Assembly (NCBI GenBank): GCA_019421865.1
Contig: JAHZEL010000003.1
Coordinates: forward strand, 142,685-206,684
Reading direction: 5' to 3'
Length of the DNA stretch: 64,000 nt
DNA from: Desulfovibrionaceae bacterium
Lineage (GTDB): Bacteria > Desulfobacterota > Desulfovibrionia > Desulfovibrionales > Desulfovibrionaceae
In this document: piece after piece, positions 16,011-24,941 of the stretch
How the letters are laid out: each line of letters begins with the position of its first letter
Position numbering within the stretch: position 1 is the stretch's first letter
Notes under the pieces: generated by a model
Told to the model about the DNA's origin: nothing
Database searches by the model: none
The model's input: the letters and a program-made list of their open reading frames with translations, nothing else
Translations under genes and position numbers: made by a program

Positions 16011-17213
16011 ATGCTGAATGCTGGTGGACGCTCAGTCTGGCAGGATGGCCTCGGCGCCATCTTCAATCGTAGTTTCAATGTCGTGGCCGTCATCAATCTT
16101 CTGGTGATGACGGCATACTATATGATTTTCGTTACCGGCACGCTGCACGTGAGGGAAGCCTATGGCGCCAGCCTGAGCGTGGCTGGTTTTTCCAGCGGCA
16201 TCATGGTGATTGGTTGTGTCGTCGGACGGTTCGCCGTCGGGAGCCTGCTTTCGTTCTTCGGCTGCCGTGTCATCCTTCTGGCCGGACTTCTGCTGTATTC
16301 TGGAAGTATCGCCGGATTTTTTCTTGCGAATTCTCTTCCTCTGCTTTTTCTGCAGAGACTTTGTACCGGTATGGCCGTCGGCGTAACGGGAACGGCTACG
16401 GGAACGATCATCGCCTACGTGGTGCCCAGAGCTTATCATGGACTCGGCATCAGCCTGTTCAGCATGAGTACGGCTCTGGCTCTTGCTGCCGGGCCTTTCC
16501 TCGGCATAGCTCTCGTTCACGGATCGGGGTATGAGACCGTGGTCTGGACGGCCTGCACGTTTGGTCTGATCTGTCTGCTCGTGTTCCTTGCGCTCGGCCC
16601 CTTGCCGCCCATGCTGAAGAAGCATCGTCCCATGACGGAGCTGTACAGCTATGTCGATCCTCGAGTGATCCGTTTTTCTCTGGTGGCGCTTGTGACCTGC
16701 CTTGGCTACGGCTGCGTGCAGGCTTTTCTTACTTCGTTTGCGGAGGAGAGGGGACTTTCCGATATCGCCAGCATCTTTTTCCTTGTTTACGCTGCAGCCG
16801 CACTGGGAACGAGGCCCTTCAGCGGGCATATTCTGGACCACTACGGTGAAAATATCGTATTCTATCCTGCGCTTGTCATCATGGCGATATCCATGGTCCT
16901 GCTGGCGATGGCCGAGAACGGAACGATGTTTCTTCTTGCCGGTGTGCTTCTCGGCATAGGTTTCGGCAACTTCCAGTCGGCGGGACAGGCAGTTTCCCTG
17001 ACGCTGGTTACGCGTTCGCGCTTTGCGCAGGCCACGACGACCTTTTTCCTGTTCTTTGACTTCGGCATAGGCCTTGGACCGTATCTTTTCGGCTTTCTTG
17101 TGCCGGTAGTCGGGTATGACGGTATGTTTTTCACGCTGGCCTTCGTAGCCTTGTTCGCCGCAGTTCTGTACTGGTTTGAACACGGAAGAGTGCGCGGACG
17201 GCGTGTCAGGTAG
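16011..17213 (+). CDS. MFS transporter
   Basis: 400-residue major facilitator with about 12 predicted hydrophobic helices and a central loop near residue 200 (LPPMLKKHRPMTE). The loop 2-3 signature region reads GRFAVGSLLSFFGCRVI and the second-half equivalent is GTRPFSGHILDHYGENI. ATG 16011 is chosen because GGAGG lies 5 nt upstream. An earlier in-frame ATG at 15933 falls inside the -10 element. It is divergent from marR, so probably an inducible exporter of a drug or toxic metabolite; the substrate cannot be read from sequence. Confidence 0.88.
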   Translation: MLNAGGRSVWQDGLGAIFNRSFNVVAVINLLVMTAYYMIFVTGTLHVREAYGASLSVAGFSSGIMVIGCVVGRFAVGSLLSFFGCRVILLAGLLLYSGSIAGFFLANSLPLLFLQRLCTGMAVGVTGTATGTIIAYVVPRAYHGLGISLFSMSTALALAAGPFLGIALVHGSGYETVVWTACTFGLICLLVFLALGPLPPMLKKHRPMTELYSYVDPRVIRFSLVALVTCLGYGCVQAFLTSFAEERGLSDIASIFFLVYAAAALGTRPFSGHILDHYGENIVFYPALVIMAISMVLLAMAENGTMFLLAGVLLGIGFGNFQSAGQAVSLTLVTRSRFAQATTTFFLFFDFGIGLGPYLFGFLVPVVGYDGMFFTLAFVALFAAVLYWFEHGRVRGRRVR

Positions 17214-17636
17214 TCTTTGAAAGGAAAAGAGACGGCGTCCAGCCTGGAAAGACGAGTGGTTCTGGTGATGTCGAATACGGCAGACTTTTGGAGAAAGCCC
17301 GCCATATTTCGCCTTGATGGATACGCACCGGATATATCGAGGCGACCGGAACCGATATCCTTTCAGAACGAGAGAAGCGCCCGAGGGCGGAACAGGAAAA
17401 TTTACTCCTGATATTGACAGAACTCAGCAGTTCACTGACATTGGTTTCTGCGTATCTCAGATCGGCACATATATTCCGACTCGCTTTATGCAGGGAACAT
17501 GATCTGCCGTATCTTCAGAGAACTGAGACTGAAAAGGAAGCGGCGACGGGCTGCTTCGAGAACATTGTTTCCTTAGAGCATGGTTCGTTACGGTACGTGC
17601 CAGGTCTTCATATTTCATCATACCATGGAGAACATC
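17214..17636 (+). other. Intergenic region upstream of the glycosyltransferase
   Basis: About 420 bp without a convincing gene and lower in GC than its neighbours. A possible promoter is TTGACA (17414-17419), 17-nt spacer, GACATT, giving a long leader of about 190 nt. No clear terminator for the MFS gene was found. Confidence 0.5.
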
Positions 17637-18731
17637 ATGTCTGCCCCTACCGTACTTTCTCCTGTTTTCGAGAGGGCTGTTCCTGTCGTTTTTGGTGCTG
17701 ACGACAGCTTTTTTATTCCCCTTGTCGTCTGCATTCAGTCCATTGTGGAGAATGCTTCCGACGACGAGTGCTACGATATTGTTGTTCTCGCCAATAAATT
17801 CGGCGAAAAATATACGGCGATTCTCCGTTCGATGGCGGAGGAGAGAAAGAACGTTTCCATCCGTGTATATGATGTGGAGCCTTTTCTGAACACATGGGAT
17901 CTGAGCAGGCTCAAGACGGGGCACAGACTTTCACTGGCCACATATTACCGGCTCTTTATCCCGGACCTGATGAAAGACTATCATAAGGTTCTGTATATTG
18001 ATGGTGATACGGTTGTTCTTGATGATATTGCCTCTTTGTATCATACGGATATTTCAGACTGTTATGCCGGTGTCGTTAAAGATTACAACATCATTCGCGA
18101 CATGAGTATGAGCTTTCGTCGGCATGTGCAGCAGCTCCTCCAGATGGAGGACATAAACGCTTATTTCAACGCCGGTGTACTGGTCCTGAATCTCGATCTC
18201 ATCCGTCGGGATTTCACCCTGCCGTTCTTCATGGAGCAGGCAGAGTTGAAGGGGGCAAAACATCATGATCAGGATGTGCTCAACAGTCTGTTCTACGGCA
18301 GGGTCCGCTATCTGTCGCCGAAGTACAATTCCATGTGGCAGAACAGAGAGCTGTATGCCTCCGTGGAAGGCGGTGACGATGCCATACGCTGCCCGGTCAT
18401 CGTACATTATCCCGGAGGCGGCAAGCCATGGCTGAAGGGCGGAGCGTTTCGGGAGGCTTCGCGGCATTTTTGGAAGTATGCTGTGATTTGTCCGTATGCG
18501 GAAGAAATCATGGACGCATGCAGGCAGGATTGTGCCCGCAGCGTGGCGGGCTATGCCCAGCAGAAGAAGCGCTATCTGTGGTATAAGCTGCTTTCTCTGT
18601 TGCTTTTCGGCAGAAAGCGCAGGCATTATGCGGAAAAGGTTCAGGCAATGCGCCGTTCTCTGGCGGAAACGGAAGCATTGATGAAGCATGGGGAAGACGC
18701 CATGCCGTGGAAGGTTCTCTCGAAGGCATAG
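17637..18731 (+). CDS. Family 8 glycosyltransferase (LPS-type)
   Basis: 364-residue GT-A glycosyltransferase. It opens with PVVFGADDSFFIPLVV, the nucleotide-sugar-binding strand. The metal-binding DxD is in YIDGDTVVLDD (Asp122, Asp124). The later HHDQDVLNSLF and HYPGGGKPW blocks are typical of GT8/LgtC-like galactosyl or glucosyl transferases acting on lipopolysaccharide. The start at ATG 17637 is supported by GGAG 6 nt upstream. The C-terminal 60 residues are Arg/Lys-rich, consistent with membrane-surface contact. It stands alone, more AT-rich than flanking genes, which hints at horizontal acquisition. Acceptor sugar unknown. Confidence 0.87.
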   Translation: MSAPTVLSPVFERAVPVVFGADDSFFIPLVVCIQSIVENASDDECYDIVVLANKFGEKYTAILRSMAEERKNVSIRVYDVEPFLNTWDLSRLKTGHRLSLATYYRLFIPDLMKDYHKVLYIDGDTVVLDDIASLYHTDISDCYAGVVKDYNIIRDMSMSFRRHVQQLLQMEDINAYFNAGVLVLNLDLIRRDFTLPFFMEQAELKGAKHHDQDVLNSLFYGRVRYLSPKYNSMWQNRELYASVEGGDDAIRCPVIVHYPGGGKPWLKGGAFREASRHFWKYAVICPYAEEIMDACRQDCARSVAGYAQQKKRYLWYKLLSLLLFGRKRRHYAEKVQAMRRSLAETEALMKHGEDAMPWKVLSKA

Positions 18732-18793
18732 TTTTTTTATTTCTGATGACATCGAAGGCCATTCCGGCGGAGTGCCCCCTGGAATGCCGAATG

Positions 18794-18838
18794 AAAAACA
18801 GGCAGGAGCATCCATTGTGAATGCTCCTGCCTGTTTTT
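18794..18838. terminator. Bidirectional terminator between GT8 gene and leuB
   Basis: Perfect 18-bp inverted repeat AAAAACAGGCAGGAGCAT / ATGCTCCTGCCTGTTTTT with a 9-nt loop. The A and T tracts let it serve the converging glycosyltransferase (+) and leuB (-). Confidence 0.92.
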
Positions 18839-18857
18839 ATATGAAGGAAAGGGTTCG

Positions 18858-19931
18858 TCAGATTCTATCGCAGACGGCCTTGCCCATCTCGGTGGTGGTC
18901 ACGGGCGTGACGCCGGCTTCGGCGATGTCGCCGGTGCGGATGCCCGCCTCAAGCACGGCGGTGACGGCGTTGTCGATGGCGGCGGCTTCCTTTTCAAGGC
19001 CGAAGCTGTAGCGCAGCATCATGGAAACGGACATGATGGTGGCGAGCGGATTGGCGATGTTCTTGCCCGCGATGTCGGGAGCGGAGCCGTGGCTGGGTTC
19101 GTAGAGACCGAAGGAACCGTCGGCGAGACTTGCGGAAGGCAGCATGCCGAGAGATCCGGTGATCATGCTGGCTTCATCGGAGAGGATGTCGCCGAACATG
19201 TTGGAGGTGAGGATCACGTCGAACTGGCTGGGACGGTAGACCAGCTGCATGGCGGCGTTGTCCACATACATGTGGGACACGGTCACTTCCGGATAGTCGG
19301 CGCTCATTTCGTTGACGACGCGTCTCCACAGGCGGGAGGTTTCCAGCACGTTGGATTTGTCCACGCTTACGAGGTTCTTCTTGCGGGCCATGGCTGCGTT
19401 GAAGGCCACCTTGGCGATGCGGCGGATTTCCATTTCGCTGTAGCGTTCCACGTCGTAGGCTTCCTGGCCGTATTTGCCGTCGCGCCAGCCGTGTTCGCCG
19501 AAGTAGATGCCGCCGGTGAGTTCGCGCACGATCATGAGATCCATGCTGTCGCCGATGTTCTCATGCTTGATGGGGCAGGCTCCGCTGAGCGCCTTGTGCA
19601 TGATGGCCGGACGCAGGTTGGCATAGAGACCGAGACCTTCGCGGATCTTGAGCAGCGCCTTTTCCGGACGCTCGGGGCCGGGGAGATTGTCCCACTTGGG
19701 GCCGCCGACGGCGCCGAGCAGCACGGCGTCGTTCTTCTTGCAGATCTCCACGGTATCTTCGGGGAAGCAGGTGCCCACGGCGTCGTAGGCCGCGCCGCCC
19801 ATGAGAAGATGAGTGAAGATGAATTCGTGGCCGAACTTCTGTCCGACCTTTTCAAGAACCTTGAGAGCTTCAGTCACGATTTCCGGGCCGATGCCGTCGC
19901 CGGGAATGACCGCGATACGATAGGTTGCCAT
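18858..19931 (-). CDS. leuB: 3-isopropylmalate dehydrogenase
   Basis: 357-residue NAD-dependent oxidative decarboxylase of leucine biosynthesis. Diagnostic segments: GGPKWDNLPGPERPEKALL and LYANLRPA (substrate loop and Arg), DKSNVLETSRLWR, NMFGDILSDEASMITGSLGM (metal-binding Asp residues) and the NAD-binding EPSHGSAPDIAGKNIANP. RBS GGATC precedes the ATG. It is last in leuC-leuD-leuB, 122 nt after leuD, and ends at a bidirectional terminator. Confidence 0.98.
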   Translation of the reverse strand: MATYRIAVIPGDGIGPEIVTEALKVLEKVGQKFGHEFIFTHLLMGGAAYDAVGTCFPEDTVEICKKNDAVLLGAVGGPKWDNLPGPERPEKALLKIREGLGLYANLRPAIMHKALSGACPIKHENIGDSMDLMIVRELTGGIYFGEHGWRDGKYGQEAYDVERYSEMEIRRIAKVAFNAAMARKKNLVSVDKSNVLETSRLWRRVVNEMSADYPEVTVSHMYVDNAAMQLVYRPSQFDVILTSNMFGDILSDEASMITGSLGMLPSASLADGSFGLYEPSHGSAPDIAGKNIANPLATIMSVSMMLRYSFGLEKEAAAIDNAVTAVLEAGIRTGDIAEAGVTPVTTTEMGKAVCDRI

Positions 19932-20053
19932 GATGAGATCCTTTGTTTCTTGGAAGGAAAGGATGTGAAGGGGGCTTGGCCTGCCTTCGGGGATAGGGAA
20001 AAGTTCTGTCCGGGTTTCGCCGGTCGGGGCGAAACAGAAGCCGGGCGGAAACG

Positions 20054-20566
20054 TCAGCGCGCGGCGCGCAGTTTTTCTATTTTTTCCTTCGAGTAGTTTA
20101 CCAGACCGCCGCAGGCGATGAGGTTCTGCATGAAGGGAGGGAAGGGCTCGGCCTGAAAGGTGCGGCCCGTGGTTTCGTTGGTGATGACGCCCGTTTCAAA
20201 GTCGACGCTCACCGTATCGCCTTCGTGGATGTTTTCGGCCGCTTCCTCGCATTCCAGAATGGGCAGGCCGATGTTGAGGGCGTTGCGGAAGAAGATGCGG
20301 GCGAAGGTGGAGGCGATGACGCAGGAAATCCCCAGATATTTGATGGAGAGGGGCGCGTGTTCGCGGGAGGAACCGCAGCCGAAGTTTTTGTGCGCCACCA
20401 TGATGTCGCCGGGACGGGCCTTCTTCACGAAGTCGGGATCTTCCGATTCCATGCAGTGAGAGGCCAGTTCCTTCGGATCGGTGACGTTGAGGTACTTGCC
20501 GGGGAGAATGACGTCGGTATTGACGTCGTCGCCGAAGACAAAGGCTTTACCGTGCGCGTTCTGCAT
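20054..20566 (-). CDS. leuD: 3-isopropylmalate dehydratase small subunit
   Basis: 170-residue small (swivel-domain) subunit that pairs with LeuC to isomerise 2- to 3-isopropylmalate. Typical segments are DDVNTDVILPGKYL, the substrate-binding loop KNFGCGSSREHAP and ASTFARIFFRNALNIGLP. The length matches the short LeuD form found with the archaeal-type LeuC. Its ATG overlaps the leuC stop codon (ATGA), indicating translational coupling. Confidence 0.97.
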   Translation of the reverse strand: MQNAHGKAFVFGDDVNTDVILPGKYLNVTDPKELASHCMESEDPDFVKKARPGDIMVAHKNFGCGSSREHAPLSIKYLGISCVIASTFARIFFRNALNIGLPILECEEAAENIHEGDTVSVDFETGVITNETTGRTFQAEPFPPFMQNLIACGGLVNYSKEKIEKLRAAR

Positions 20567-21846
20567 CAGTCGTCTCCTTCCTTGTCCATGATTGCTTCAG
20601 GGCTGACGATGCGGCCCGCTATGGCCGATGCGGCCGCCACGGCCGGACTGCAGAGATAGACTTCCGAGTCCACATGCCCCATGCGACCCACGAAGTTGCG
20701 GTTCGTGGTGGAAAGGCATTTTTCCCCGGCGGCAAGAATGCCCATATGTCCGCCGAGACAGGCGCCGCAGGTGGGGGTGCTCACCGCGCATCCGGCTTCC
20801 ATGAAGGTGCGGATATAGCCTTTTTCCATGCACTCCATGTAGATGGACGGCGTGGCGGGAATGACGATGACGCGGACTCTGTCGCTGATCTTGCGGCCCT
20901 TGAGGATGCTCGCGGCCATGGCCATGTCTTCCATTCTGCCGTTGGTGCAGGAGCCGATGAAGACCTGATCGAGTTCCACATCGCCCACTTCGTCGATGGT
21001 GCGGGTGTTGGACGGCAGATGAGGGAAGGCCACGGTGGGACGGATGGAGGAGAGATCGATGTCGATGGTCTTCTCGTATTCGGCGTCTTCGTCGGCTTCA
21101 TAGGCCGTCCAGCTCTTCGTGCAGTGATCCTTGAGGTAGGCTCGGCAGACGTCATCCACGGGGAAGGTGGCGTTCTTGGCTCCGGCTTCGATGGCCATGT
21201 TGGTGATGGAGAAGCGGTCATCCATGGAGAGGTTGGCCACGCCGCTGCCGGAAAATTCCATGGAGCGGTAGAGGGCGCCGTCCACGCCGATGAGTCCTAT
21301 GATGTGCAGCATGACGTCCTTCCCGCAGACCCACTTGCCCGGCTTGCCCGTGAGGTTGAAGCGGATGGCGGAAGGAACCTTGAACCAGTTTTCTCCCGTG
21401 GCCATGCCCATGGCGAGGTCGGTGCTGCCCACGCCGGTGGAAAATGCCCCCAGCGCGCCGTAGGTGCAGGTGTGGGAGTCTCCGCCGATGATGACTTCAC
21501 CGGGAGCGACGATGCCCTGTTCGGGCAGAAGTGCGTGCTCGATGCCCATGCGGCCTACGTCGAAGAAATGGGTGAGATCGTTTTCGCGGGCGAACTCGCG
21601 GCAGATCTTGCACTGCATGGCGGCCTTGATGTCCTTGTTCGGCGCAAAGTGATCGAGCACCACCACGACCTTGTCCTTGTCGAACACCTTGTCGGCTCCG
21701 GCCTTGCGGAATTCGGGAACGGCGAGCGCTATGGTGATGTCGTTGCCCATGACCACGTCGAGCCTGGCTTCAATGAGCTGGCCTGCGGTCACGCTTTCGA
21801 GTCCTGCGTGCGCGGCCAGTATTTTCTGAGTGACGGTCATGCCCAT
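20566..21846 (-). CDS. leuC: 3-isopropylmalate dehydratase large subunit
   Basis: 426-residue aconitase-family [4Fe-4S] enzyme. Cluster ligands lie in FIGSCTNGR and in PTCGACLGGHMG (two Cys). GGDSHTCTYGALG and MATGENWFKVP are the active-site blocks. The start at 21846 (MGMTVTQKI) is chosen for AAGGAT about 10 nt upstream and the normal length; the open frame continues 44 codons further upstream without similarity. First gene of leuCDB. leuA is not in this window. Confidence 0.97.
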   Translation of the reverse strand: MGMTVTQKILAAHAGLESVTAGQLIEARLDVVMGNDITIALAVPEFRKAGADKVFDKDKVVVVLDHFAPNKDIKAAMQCKICREFARENDLTHFFDVGRMGIEHALLPEQGIVAPGEVIIGGDSHTCTYGALGAFSTGVGSTDLAMGMATGENWFKVPSAIRFNLTGKPGKWVCGKDVMLHIIGLIGVDGALYRSMEFSGSGVANLSMDDRFSITNMAIEAGAKNATFPVDDVCRAYLKDHCTKSWTAYEADEDAEYEKTIDIDLSSIRPTVAFPHLPSNTRTIDEVGDVELDQVFIGSCTNGRMEDMAMAASILKGRKISDRVRVIVIPATPSIYMECMEKGYIRTFMEAGCAVSTPTCGACLGGHMGILAAGEKCLSTTNRNFVGRMGHVDSEVYLCSPAVAAASAIAGRIVSPEAIMDKEGDD

Positions 21847-21988
21847 AGGGATATATCCTTGTAAAATGAGAAGATGTGTTTTTCCGCATGAAGCGGGAAC
21901 GGGCAGTAGTTTTTTGCAGGATAAAGGAGCGGTTTCTGCTTGTCCAGAAAAAAGAAAGCAGACATCTTGCCAAGACATAAGTTTTCTC

Positions 21989-22028
21989 TTGGTGAATCAA
22001 GTTATTTCAGATGATTACCAAGTGTAAA
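21989..22028 (-). promoter_or_regulatory. Candidate leuCDB promoter and operator
   Basis: On the minus strand: TTTACA (22028-22023), 18-nt spacer, TAACTT (22004-21999). An imperfect inverted repeat, TTGGTGAATCA (21989-21999) and TGATTACCAA (22012-22021), with one unpaired base, spans the spacer and -10. It may bind a regulator of the leucine operon. Confidence 0.45.
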
Positions 22029-22132
22029 ATACCTGTCGGCACGGTTGGAAAGCCCTAGGTGAGAGACGGAAGCCTTTGCCGGGAGCGTCTGATTTTCGGC
22101 TGAAGGAAGGGGCGATGCGGCGCATGATGCAT

Positions 22133-22167
22133 AAAAAAACAGACGGAGCGTCGGCCCCGTCTGTTTT
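22133..22167 (-). terminator. Terminator after the L-cysteine desulfidase gene
   Basis: Inverted repeat AAAACAGACGG / CCGTCTGTTTT, read on the minus strand with a downstream run of seven Ts. It lies about 20 nt beyond the cyuA-like stop codon. Confidence 0.88.
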
Positions 22168-22187
22168 GAAGATGGCTGTGGTCGGGA

Positions 22188-23474
22188 TCAGGACTTGTGC
22201 AGCATGATGTCGAGAATGACCTTGTCGGCTTCCTTCATGCCCGTGGAGCCGAGGCGGCCCAGGTTGGCGATGCATGCCTCGATGTCGTCATCCACGATGC
22301 CTTCGTTGCCGGGCACGACGGTGCCGTTCAGGGCCAGGAGCACGGCCTGTATGCCCGCGCTCACGGCGGTGGCCACCTTGAGGGCGCAGCTGCTTTTTGC
22401 GCCGTCGCAGATCATGCCCGACACGTTGCCCACCATGTTGCGCACGGTGCGCTCCATGTCCTTGAGTCCGCCGCCGAGCAGAAGAGCGATGCCGCAGGCA
22501 GAGGCGGTGCCCGCCACCATGGCTCCGCAGTGAGCCGAAAGGCGACCCAGGTGATGCTTGATGTGGATGGAGGTGAGGTGGCTGATCATGAGAGCCCGCG
22601 CCAGCTTTTCGTCGTCGGCCTGCGTGCGTATGGCGCAGGCCACCACGGGCATGGTGCAGGTGATGCCCTGATTGCCGCTGCCGGAGTTGCTCATGACCGG
22701 CATCATGACGCCGGCCATACGGGCGTCGGCGGCCGCTGCCGTAAGCTTTGCCGCAAACGTGGGCAGATCGTCGGCCAGAACGTGATTGCGGATCTGCGTT
22801 TCCATCATTTTTCCCACGCCGAGTCCGTACTGTTCGCGCAGGCCTTCTTCCGCTACGCGCCGGTTCATGCGCGCGGCTTCCAGAATGAAGCTGATCTCAT
22901 CGAGCGGGGCCGTGACGGAGAATTCGTAAATACCGGCCAGCGTGAGCGGCCAGGGCGCGTCGGCATTTTCCGCGGCGTCGGCATCCTTCTTTTCAAAGAT
23001 GAGACTGCCGTTTTTCCATACGCGGGTAATGTTGTCATGACTGCCGGAAAGTTCCGCGGCGGCGGTTTCGCTGCCGGCGGAGGCCGTGACGAGGCAGTAG
23101 AGCAGTTCGTCGTTGTCGGCAAGGTGCAGATGCACCGCTCCGGCAGTGAGCATGTCCCGCGCCTGCTGCGCCTGATCCTCCGTAAGATCCTTCAGGCATT
23201 CCAGCTCGAGTTCGCTTCTGCCGCCGACAGCTCCTGCGGCTGCAGCCACGCCGAGGCCCATTTCTCCCGTGCCGGGTACCATGACGCCCATGCCGTTCTT
23301 GAGCAGGTTGGCGCTGACGGCCACGTCCAGATGTTCCGGTCTGCAGCCGAGCGCTTCGGCGGCGCGCGCCGCGCACAGGGCTACGGCGATGGGTTCCGTG
23401 CAGCCGAGAGCGGGCACCACTTCCTTATGCAGCAGGGCAAGAACGGCTGCGCGTTCGCTTGCGTTCATGCTCAT
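22188..23474 (-). CDS. L-cysteine desulfidase (CyuA/UPF0597 family)
   Basis: 428-residue protein of the CyuA/YhaM family, related to the alpha domain of Fe-S serine dehydratases. Family members use a [4Fe-4S] cluster to convert L-cysteine to pyruvate, ammonia and sulfide. Visible features: GCTEP near the N-terminus (Cys25), SNSGSGNQGIT (about residue 270) and MICDGAKSSCAL near 350, whose cysteines are likely cluster ligands. The start overlaps the upstream symporter stop (ATGA), so the two are translationally coupled. The frame is open far upstream, but that part is a shadow of the symporter gene. Serine dehydratase activity is the main alternative. Confidence 0.85.
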   Translation of the reverse strand: MSMNASERAAVLALLHKEVVPALGCTEPIAVALCAARAAEALGCRPEHLDVAVSANLLKNGMGVMVPGTGEMGLGVAAAAGAVGGRSELELECLKDLTEDQAQQARDMLTAGAVHLHLADNDELLYCLVTASAGSETAAAELSGSHDNITRVWKNGSLIFEKKDADAAENADAPWPLTLAGIYEFSVTAPLDEISFILEAARMNRRVAEEGLREQYGLGVGKMMETQIRNHVLADDLPTFAAKLTAAAADARMAGVMMPVMSNSGSGNQGITCTMPVVACAIRTQADDEKLARALMISHLTSIHIKHHLGRLSAHCGAMVAGTASACGIALLLGGGLKDMERTVRNMVGNVSGMICDGAKSSCALKVATAVSAGIQAVLLALNGTVVPGNEGIVDDDIEACIANLGRLGSTGMKEADKVILDIMLHKS

Positions 23475-24700
23475 ACGCGCTCCGATGCGGACTTGTTCTG
23501 CAGCTCGCCGAGTTCCTCGTTGCGGTTGAAGATGCCTTCGAGCATGAGGGTGAGCGCGCCGTCGCCGGTAATGTTGCAGGCCGTGCCGAAGCTGTCCTGA
23601 AGGGCGAAGATGGCGATGAGCAGAGCCACGCCGTTCTGATCGAAGCCCAGTACGCCGGTGACGATGCCGAGGGAGGCCACCACGGTACCGCCGGGCACGC
23701 CGGGAGCGCCGACGGCGAAGATGCCGAGCAGCAGGCAGAACAGGATCATCACGCCGACGCTCGGAAGCGTGCCGTAGAGCATGAGATGCAGCGTCATGCA
23801 GAAGAAGGTTTCCGTCAGCACGGAGCCGCACAGGTGTACGGTGGAGCCGAGGGGAATCATGAATTCCACAAGGTTCTTGCTGAGCACGCGGGATTTGCGG
23901 GCGCATTCCAGCGCCACGGGAAGCGTGGCCGCACTGGACATGGTGCCCACGGCGGTCAGATAGGCGGGAGCATAGTAGCGGAAGACTTCCACGGGGTTGC
24001 GGCCGGAGAGCAGGCCGCCGATGCCGTAGAGCACGGCGAGCCAGATGAAGTGACCGACGAGCACGATGAGCACCATGGAGATGAAGACCGGCAGATGGAG
24101 GCTCAGCGAACCTTCATAGGCGAGTCCGAGGAAGGACATGCCTACGAAGAAGGGCAGGATGGGAATCATGATGCGTACCACGAGGGAGCTCATGATGCGT
24201 TCAAGTTCGGCGAAGAGGGCGGCCGTCTTTTCAGACTTGGTCCAGGTGATGGCCACACCGAAGAAAAGGGCCAGAATAAGGGCGCTCATCACGCTGAAGA
24301 GCGGGGGAATGTCGAGCCTGAACACGATTTCCGGCAGGCTGCGCAGAGGCTCGGTGGAGGTTGCGATGGAAAGATGGGGAATGATGGCGTAGCCGGAAAC
24401 GGTGGAGAAGAAGGCGGCGCCTATGGAGGAGAGGTAGGCTATGGCCACGGCGGTGAACAGAATTCTGCTGGCGTTCTGGCCGAGCCGGACGATGGCGGGC
24501 GTGATGAAGCCCACGATGACCAGCGGCACCAGGAAGAAGATGATCTGTCCGAAGATGTAGCGCAGAGATACCACGGCATCCATGATGTGGTGCAGAGGGC
24601 TCTGGGTGTTGTTGCCGAGGTACGTTCCGATGAGGGAACCCGCCACGATGCCGATCAGCAGTTTGAGGATCAGCGAGAAATCAGCGGCTTTTGTGGACAT
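23471..24700 (-). CDS. Dicarboxylate/amino acid:cation symporter (DAACS family)
   Basis: 409-residue membrane protein of the GltP/DctA/SstT/TcyP family. The C-terminal half carries the conserved helical-hairpin elements (PLGSTVHLCGS, the serine-rich MSSAATLPVAL and GAPGVPGGTVVASLG), which form the substrate and cation sites. The start MSTKAADFS at 24700 follows GAGGAGG at ideal spacing. It is coupled to a CyuA-type desulfidase, so cysteine, cystine or serine is the likely substrate; TcyP of the same family imports cystine. Confidence 0.88.
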   Translation of the reverse strand: MSTKAADFSLILKLLIGIVAGSLIGTYLGNNTQSPLHHIMDAVVSLRYIFGQIIFFLVPLVIVGFITPAIVRLGQNASRILFTAVAIAYLSSIGAAFFSTVSGYAIIPHLSIATSTEPLRSLPEIVFRLDIPPLFSVMSALILALFFGVAITWTKSEKTAALFAELERIMSSLVVRIMIPILPFFVGMSFLGLAYEGSLSLHLPVFISMVLIVLVGHFIWLAVLYGIGGLLSGRNPVEVFRYYAPAYLTAVGTMSSAATLPVALECARKSRVLSKNLVEFMIPLGSTVHLCGSVLTETFFCMTLHLMLYGTLPSVGVMILFCLLLGIFAVGAPGVPGGTVVASLGIVTGVLGFDQNGVALLIAIFALQDSFGTACNITGDGALTLMLEGIFNRNEELGELQNKSASERV

Positions 24701-24735
24701 GAATGCCTCCTCAATATTAAAAAGTACGCTTCTGC

Positions 24736-24764
24736 CATGTAGCACGGCGGAAGCGGCTGTGCAA
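24736..24764 (-). promoter_or_regulatory. Candidate promoter of the symporter-cyuA operon
   Basis: Minus strand TTGCAC (24764-24759), exactly 17-nt spacer, TACATG (24741-24736), about 35 nt upstream of the start codon. The rest of 24765-24940 shows no gene. Confidence 0.5.
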
Positions 24765-24941
24765 CATTCCCGGGGAAGAGGAAAAGGGCTTGTGCGGCAC
24801 TTTCCGGTACCGGGGGGCCGCAGTCACGGAGGCACTGCTTTTTTCCTGTAGCCGGTTACCGGAAAACGGCGCCTCGTGGCAGGGAGAGAAGGAGAAAAAT
24901 GCGGGGAGAGAGGAGAATCTGAAAAATCTTGTAGAAAATGC

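Noticed and set aside
19089..20096. Plus-strand frame across leuB and the leuB-leuD gap
   Set aside because: Antisense of leuB; composition (Val/His/Gly/Ala) is typical of shadows in this genome.
18858..21846. Search for leuA next to leuCDB
   Set aside because: No 2-isopropylmalate synthase gene is present upstream or downstream within the window; the neighbouring genes are the glycosyltransferase and the cyuA-like gene.
23475..23906. N-terminal extension of the cyuA-like gene
   Set aside because: The frame is open, but the translation is Arg/His-rich and lies wholly inside the symporter gene; the ATGA overlap gives a natural start at 23474.
22197..24742. Two long plus-strand frames opposite cyuA and the symporter
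   Set aside because: Both strands open because of codon bias; only the minus-strand products show family motifs and membrane helices.
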